From Eubacteriales bacterium (GTDB lineage: Bacteria > Bacillota > Clostridia > Peptostreptococcales > Anaerovoracaceae), in NCBI GenBank assembly GCA_028691625.1, contig JAQUYZ010000034.1:1-9637 (forward strand): a DNA stretch of 9,637 nucleotides, in the 5' to 3' direction. A program made the translations under genes and the position numbers. The notes under the pieces were generated by a model. That model saw only the letters and a list, made by a program, of their open reading frames with translations, did no database searches and was not told the DNA's origin. Positions within the stretch are counted from its first letter, which is position 1, and every line of letters starts with the position of its first letter. Shown here in pieces: positions 5,684 through 9,637 of the stretch.

Positions 5684-7405
5684 ATGAATATGGTTTTGAC
5701 AAATGCAAAAGTATATACCTGTAAAGAGACCGCGCCCTGGGCGGAAACCGTTGTGATCAGGGACGGCTGTATTGTCTATGCGGGCAGCAGCGAAAAGGAA
5801 AAATGGGAGGAAGCTGCCGGAATCGGATCTTCGGAAGCCGCTGCGGCCAAAGATACGCTCCCGGTCTATGACATGAAGGGTAAGATGATCATACCGGGTA
5901 TCATCGACAGTCATACTCATCCCGGCATGGTTTCCCAAAGCTCCTGGCATATCAGGCTTCCCTGGACGGAGGATGTCAATGAACTGCTGGCGTTTGTAAA
6001 AAAATATGCGGAAGAGCATCCCGTGTCCGAGGCTCCCTTCCTGTATTTTGAGTACTATCCCACCAGTATGTTCGGTGAAAACGGCCCGACAAAAGAGCTC
6101 CTTGACTCGGCCGTATCCGACAGACCCTGTCTTTGTCAGGATTTCGGAGATCACCTCCATTGGGTCAACAGCAGAATGCTGGAAATGATGGGGGTAACAA
6201 AGGATACACCAGATCCTGTCCCCGGACTGGAAATGTTTGTCCGGGATGCCGACGGCGAACCCACCGGATGGCTGAAGGAATATGTGCATATGCGCTTTGC
6301 AGATAAGCTTTTCCGCACGATCGGCTGGACGCCTCCCATGACGATGACCCCGGACTTGATGGAAGGGTTTTTCCGTTTCCTTACCGAACACGGGATTACC
6401 GCCATGGCGGACGGAATCCTGGAAGGAGAAGCACAGTTGTCTTCAATGGCCGAATTGGATCAATCGGGAAAGCTGAACGTTTACTATGACGGAATTATGC
6501 GGTTCTGGAGCTATGAAGACCTGCCGGAAAAAATTGCAGAGCTGCAGAGCTATCAGCAGAAATATACGAGCAAGCATATGAAACTCAATACGATGAAGCT
6601 GTTTCTTGACGGTACCAACGAGAGCGGAAACAGCGCCCTGCTTTCCCCTCATCTCAACGATCCCAAAGGAATCAACCACGGAGAGATCAAGATGGATCGG
6701 GACGAGTTGAAAAACTGCCTCCTGCTCTGCAACAGAACCGGGTTGGATATCCATATTCATATGGTGGGTGACCGTGCGTTCCGTGTCGGCTGCGATGCGG
6801 TGGAAGCCGCCCAAAAGGAGGCGGCGAAGCTGGGGGAAACTTGGACGATGCAAGTGATCTTCGCCCACTGCGAATTGATCGACCCTGCAGATATGCCCCG
6901 ACCCGCACAGCTGGGGATTACCATCAACTGGTCCTGTCACTGGTCAGCCGGCTACTTCGGAGAAGAAGCCCAAACCTACATCGGCAGAGAGAAATGGAAT
7001 CGGATGTACCAGTTCAATCCCATCATCGACAGCGGTGCGCTGGTCACTTTTTCCAGCGACGTAGTCACCTATTATGAACTGCATCGGGCAGATCCGTTCT
7101 TCAGCATGCAGGTTGCTCATACCCGTGTTGATCCGGAATTTCCTCTCAATCCCGGAACGTATCCCGGAAGCATGCGGCCGGAAGAATCCGCCCGTCTGTC
7201 AAGAGAAGCACTCATGAAGGGCTACACCATCAGCGGCGCCCGTCAGCTCCGCTGGGAAGATCAGCTGGGCTCCATCGAAGCGGGTAAGATCGCAAATCTC
7301 AATGTGATCAGCGATGATTTTTTCAAGGTTGCTCCTGATCACATCTCCGGAATTAAACTTGATGCCGTGATCTTTGATGGAGAAGTGATCTTCGGCATGC
7401 TATAA
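5684..7405 (+). CDS. Amidohydrolase of the YtcJ/Amidohydro_3 type
   Basis: A 573-residue protein, typical in length for the Amidohydro_3 branch, which includes N-substituted formamide deformylase and YtcJ-like enzymes. It hydrolyses an unknown C-N bond with metal. Motifs: IIPGIIDSHTHPG (69-81, ligands H77 and H79), FGDHLHWVNSRML (154-166), TGWLKE (194-199), the KLFLDGTNESGNSALL segment with likely carboxylated K305, IHIHMVGDRAFR (356-367, H359), IFAHCELIDPADM (392-404, H395) and FSSDVVTYYELHRADPFFSMQVAHTR (456-481, D459). The end, GSIEAGKIANLNVISDDFFKV, is the usual beta-domain return. A short Ala/Ser/Glu-rich stretch near 43-58 is probably a surface loop. The start has AGGAG (5671-5675) 8 bases upstream. 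It belongs to a different branch of the superfamily from its upstream neighbour, so the two probably act on different bonds, perhaps in sequence. It is followed by the AraC gene after 36 bases. Confidence 0.92.
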   Translation: MNMVLTNAKVYTCKETAPWAETVVIRDGCIVYAGSSEKEKWEEAAGIGSSEAAAAKDTLPVYDMKGKMIIPGIIDSHTHPGMVSQSSWHIRLPWTEDVNELLAFVKKYAEEHPVSEAPFLYFEYYPTSMFGENGPTKELLDSAVSDRPCLCQDFGDHLHWVNSRMLEMMGVTKDTPDPVPGLEMFVRDADGEPTGWLKEYVHMRFADKLFRTIGWTPPMTMTPDLMEGFFRFLTEHGITAMADGILEGEAQLSSMAELDQSGKLNVYYDGIMRFWSYEDLPEKIAELQSYQQKYTSKHMKLNTMKLFLDGTNESGNSALLSPHLNDPKGINHGEIKMDRDELKNCLLLCNRTGLDIHIHMVGDRAFRVGCDAVEAAQKEAAKLGETWTMQVIFAHCELIDPADMPRPAQLGITINWSCHWSAGYFGEEAQTYIGREKWNRMYQFNPIIDSGALVTFSSDVVTYYELHRADPFFSMQVAHTRVDPEFPLNPGTYPGSMRPEESARLSREALMKGYTISGARQLRWEDQLGSIEAGKIANLNVISDDFFKVAPDHISGIKLDAVIFDGEVIFGML

Positions 7406-7441
7406 TGAGTATAGTAAAGCAGAGAAAGGTGATACGGTACC

Positions 7442-8773
7442 ATGTACACGGAGACCATTCCATTTGAACGGGACATGCCAATTACCTTTGACGCATATAA
7501 GGTGAGTCATTATCATCTTCACTGCCATGAGGGCGTGGTTGAAGTACTCATCCTGCTCAGCGGCAGCGCCCGGGTCAAGGTCAGCTTTGAGGAGTTTGAC
7601 ATGAAGGAAGGCGATTACATTGTGATCAACGCTGCGGATTCCCATTCCATCTACGCCACCGACGCAAGGTGCGAAACCGCCAGTCTTTACTTTGATATGA
7701 AAAGCTATCGGGAACATATTCCCTACCTGGAATATGTTCTCTTTGCATGTGAATCTTTTGATCTTGTCAAGTATAAAAATGAAACCCAGACCCTTCGCAG
7801 AATGATTTCCTATGTCCTGCTTCATCTGGCACAGCTTCAGACAACTGTACAAGAGCAGGACTTTTATGAGAATCTGAAGCGGTCAGCCGAGGAGCTGCTT
7901 TGGATCTTTGTCAATGAGTATGATATGAAGAACTATTACAGCAGAAACTGGAATGCAGGCTATCATAAAACGGAAAAATATTATAAGATCATGAAATATA
8001 TTTTTGAGAATTATGGAATGAAAAATCTGATGGATTTCATCTCAAAGAACGAGTATTATTCCAAGTCATACATCACCCATCTCTTTAAGCAGGTCGGCGC
8101 AAGCAGTTTTCAGGATGTTCTGACCTATATCAGATTATTTAAATCGGAAAAGCTGCTGTTGGGCAGCAATACGTCTATTATTGAGATTTCAGACCGATGC
8201 GGCTTCTCCGATATCAAGTACTTTTCCACCAACTTCAAAAAATGGTTTTTGTGCACCCCTTCCGAGTATCGGAAAATCTATCAGCCTGAGATCGTAAAAA
8301 GCAGCCTGTTTCAAAGGCTGCGGACAGAAGATCTTATTGAGAAGATGGAGCGTCTGATTAAAAAAAACACTGACGATACTCCGTACAGAGCGGCAGTCAA
8401 TCCTTTAAGTATGAAAACGAAGGATATTTGGCTCCGAAACGATTCGTATAAAATGGCCCCGGTTTTGCATCAAATCTGTATCCGCATTGATGCTACCACA
8501 GATCTGCCGGAACTCGTTTCCAGGTTTCCTTCTCTTCGGGAGCGGGGCTTTATTCCGACATTGATCATTCACTGCGAGGAGATCTCCCTGAATCTGTTTA
8601 ATGACCTGCTGCTGCGCTGCTCTTCAATCCTCGCCAATGAGGAAGTACCGGGAACGGACATTGAAATCATAATTGCCTACAGTGATCTCGGCGATAAACC
8701 CAGCGTAAGCAGACTGCTGGAAAACAGCGGTCAATTTCAAAAAATAAAACTGAAGCCAATGTGGATGGTCTGA
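7442..8773 (+). CDS. AraC-family regulator with cupin-like sensor and unusual C-terminal domain
   Basis: A 443-residue transcription factor. The N-terminal third (about 1-100) is cupin-like: the HLHCHEGVVEVLILLSGSARV stretch and MKEGDYIVINAADSHSI are typical of the ligand-binding arm of AraC proteins. Residues 178-280 form the double helix-turn-helix domain; its second half reads IIEISDRCGFSDIKYFSTNFKKWFLCTPSEYRK. Most AraC proteins end here, at about 290 residues. This one goes on for another 163, with predicted beta-alpha character (APVLHQICIRIDATTDLPEL, RGFIPTLIIHCEEISLNLFN, GTDIEIIIAYSD), which I do not recognise. The start at 7442 uses GGTGAT (7428-7433), 8 bases upstream. It is the last gene of the operon, 36 bases after the second amidohydrolase, and is the natural candidate regulator of the permease promoter region. 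It probably responds to the transported compound or a product; the ligand is unknown. Its stop codon is almost adjacent to that of the convergent PspC gene. Confidence 0.9.
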   Translation: MYTETIPFERDMPITFDAYKVSHYHLHCHEGVVEVLILLSGSARVKVSFEEFDMKEGDYIVINAADSHSIYATDARCETASLYFDMKSYREHIPYLEYVLFACESFDLVKYKNETQTLRRMISYVLLHLAQLQTTVQEQDFYENLKRSAEELLWIFVNEYDMKNYYSRNWNAGYHKTEKYYKIMKYIFENYGMKNLMDFISKNEYYSKSYITHLFKQVGASSFQDVLTYIRLFKSEKLLLGSNTSIIEISDRCGFSDIKYFSTNFKKWFLCTPSEYRKIYQPEIVKSSLFQRLRTEDLIEKMERLIKKNTDDTPYRAAVNPLSMKTKDIWLRNDSYKMAPVLHQICIRIDATTDLPELVSRFPSLRERGFIPTLIIHCEEISLNLFNDLLLRCSSILANEEVPGTDIEIIIAYSDLGDKPSVSRLLENSGQFQKIKLKPMWMV

Positions 8774-8783
8774 TTTATTTTTT
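8739..8783. terminator. Weak AT-rich hairpin between convergent AraC and PspC genes
   Basis: AAAAAATAAA (8739-8748) and TTTATTTTTT (8774-8783) are perfectly complementary, with a small inner GCCA/TGGT pairing, and span the two stop codons. Either strand would end in a U-rich run, so a bidirectional terminator is possible. The stem is almost all A-T, so it would be weak. There is no other terminator candidate in the one-base gap between the genes. Confidence 0.3.
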
Positions 8784-9188
8784 CCTAACAAGGAAGAATA
8801 TCCCCAGGCCAATCAGTATTGCAGCAAGGAACACGTCCCTCGGGATCCACGGTATAAAATCCTTTGCCAGCACGAAAGCGCCGAACATGACCAGGATCGC
8901 ACCAAGCACAATGGAGGTGCTCCTGCTGCTGTCTTTCCGCTCCGGACGGTCACGTGTATCGGTATCGTCCATTCTTCTATCGTCGTCTTCTATGGTGCTG
9001 TATACCGGATTGGATGGGATAATAATCGCGGCAATGATGTATGCGATCAGGCCCGCTCCGCCCATCAGGGTGAACACAACCCACAAAAGACGAATAATCA
9101 CCGTGTCGACAGCGAAGTATTCCCCAATACCGCCGCAGACTCCGGCCAGAACCTTGTCGTTGGATGATTTGTACAGTTTCTTTTCCAT
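8775..9188 (-). CDS. PspC-domain membrane protein
   Basis: A 137-residue protein beginning with the PspC signature: KKLYKSSNDKVLAGVCGGIGEYFAVDTVIIRLLWVV (3-38). A long membrane segment follows (about 31-57, ending AYIIAAIIIPSNP). A charged linker rich in Asp and Arg spans about 64-90. Two more hydrophobic segments come next (92-108 and 116-134), ending in VRKK. PspC proteins act at the cell membrane in envelope stress responses; in Firmicutes related proteins are linked to the LiaFSR-type response, but no two-component system is present here. The start at 9188 has GGGGG (9201-9197) 8 bases upstream. It converges on the AraC gene with one base between stop codons. It is probably transcribed alone from the promoter near 9245. 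The family is secure; the specific role is not. Confidence 0.9.
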   Translation of the reverse strand: MEKKLYKSSNDKVLAGVCGGIGEYFAVDTVIIRLLWVVFTLMGGAGLIAYIIAAIIIPSNPVYSTIEDDDRRMDDTDTRDRPERKDSSRSTSIVLGAILVMFGAFVLAKDFIPWIPRDVFLAAILIGLGIFFLVRKK

Positions 9189-9511
9189 TTTTTGTACCCC
9201 CTTTATTACAAAATCAATGGCATAACGTGTTGCTACAGTATATTATACAGAAATATTGATCACGCATCCACAGAAAATTTCAGAAGAAAGCTAAAGATTT
9301 ATTGAAATGTGCCGATATACGAGATGACAAGCTATAAATCCTGCGATAGTGAAATCAAAAAGATGTGTAAAGCGAGAATAGTAACTGAAGCAAAACGGGT
9401 ATACGCGATTCGTACTTTTGAAATTGCATTACCCTTATTCCGTTTTACAAATTAACAATCATGCATCTGCGTAATTGTTTTTGATGAAACGATCAGAAAG
9501 GAGAAATGGCT
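9189..9511. other. 323-base non-coding region between PspC gene and right-end gene
   Basis: It holds the PspC promoter at its left side and the leader of the right-end gene. No tRNA or recognised riboswitch is seen. A possible folded element lies at 9392-9446: AAAACGG (9392-9398) can pair with CCGTTTT (9440-9446), or GGGTA (9397-9401) with TACCC (9430-9434), around an inner TACG/CGTA hairpin (9402-9405 with 9411-9414). A candidate promoter for the right-end gene, TTGCAT (9424-9429) with a 17-base spacer and ACAAAT (9447-9452), is weak. AACAAT and ATTGTT (about 9454-9479) form another short inverted repeat. Confidence 0.4.
9242..9270 (-). promoter_or_regulatory. Probable promoter of the PspC-domain gene
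   Basis: On the minus strand a perfect TATAAT lies at 9247-9242, with TGGATG (9270-9265) 17 bases upstream as a poor -35 match (three of six). It is about 55 bases before the start codon. The -10 is convincing; the -35 is not, so an extra factor might help recognition. Confidence 0.42.
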
Positions 9512-9637
9512 ATGAATGCAGTAATAGCAAGTGTTGTAAGAACCCAAACGGCAAATTCCTCCGTTGCCGCCAAGCTCGAAACCGAGTCAATCAAGTCTGC
9601 GGAAGAAGTAACCGGCGGGCAAAACACCGCGGTTGAG
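9512..9637 (+). CDS. Unrecognised protein, N-terminal 42 residues only
   Basis: The reading frame is open from ATG at 9512 to the window end. AAAGGAG (9497-9503) lies 8 bases upstream, which favours this start over ATG at 9506 (2 bases away). The visible part is rich in Ala, Ser, Thr, Val and Glu, begins MNAVIASVVRTQTANSSVAA and continues with a polar stretch (KLETESIKSAEEVTGGQNTA). There is no signal peptide, membrane segment or cysteine pair in the visible part. The strong ribosome site is the main support. I do not recognise the family, and the rest of the gene would be needed to name it. Confidence 0.6.
   Translation, partial: MNAVIASVVRTQTANSSVAAKLETESIKSAEEVTGGQNTAVE

Noticed and set aside
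7395..7441. TATAAT at 7401-7406 as a separate promoter for the AraC gene
   Set aside because: The nearest -35-like element (TTGATG) is 21 bases away, too far, and the box coincides with the coding end of the hydrolase. Operon read-through explains the layout.
9405..9435. Sigma-54-type promoter suggested by TTGCAT
   Set aside because: The required GG element ten bases upstream of the GC is absent.

Overview
The window looks like chromosomal DNA from a low-to-mid GC Firmicute, most likely an anaerobic member of the Clostridia. This is inferred from strong AGGAGG-type ribosome binding sites, sigma-A-like promoters, an Lsa-type ABC-F protein behind a transcription attenuator, a PspC-family membrane protein, and an amine/amino-acid catabolic operon. 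The species cannot be named from the sequence. No rRNA, tRNA, CRISPR array, insertion sequence or integrase is visible. Both ends cut through genes.

Left region (1-1650). The minus strand carries an ABC-F ATPase of the Lsa type (ribosome protection, antibiotic resistance), truncated at base 1. Its roughly 260-base leader reads as a nearly complete attenuation device: a TTGAAA-17-TATAAT promoter, a tiny upstream ORF with a Shine-Dalgarno site, a competitor arm overlapping the uORF stop codon, a 13-base antiterminator arm, and an intrinsic terminator just before the gene. This is the strongest regulatory signal in the window. A promoter for the divergent phzF-like gene lies next to it.

Middle left (1650-2953). 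A PhzF-family isomerase-like gene runs on the plus strand. It converges, with a 4-base overlap of stop codons, on a 63-residue zinc-ribbon-like protein on the minus strand. A 207-base divergent intergenic region with short repeats separates the small gene from the next operon.

Main operon (2954-8773, plus strand). Four closely spaced genes follow: an APC-superfamily permease resembling the putrescine importers PuuP/PlaP; a metal-dependent amidohydrolase of the imidazolonepropionase/Xaa-Pro dipeptidase-like type; a second amidohydrolase of the YtcJ/Amidohydro_3 type; and an AraC-family regulator with an N-terminal cupin-like sensor and an unrecognised C-terminal domain of about 160 residues. 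The layout suggests uptake of a small amine, amide or peptide-like compound, two hydrolytic steps in the cytoplasm, and local control by the AraC protein. The substrate is not known.

Right region (8774-9637). A PspC-domain membrane protein runs on the minus strand, convergent with the AraC gene. A 323-base non-coding stretch follows, then the first 42 codons of an unrecognised plus-strand gene that runs off the window.
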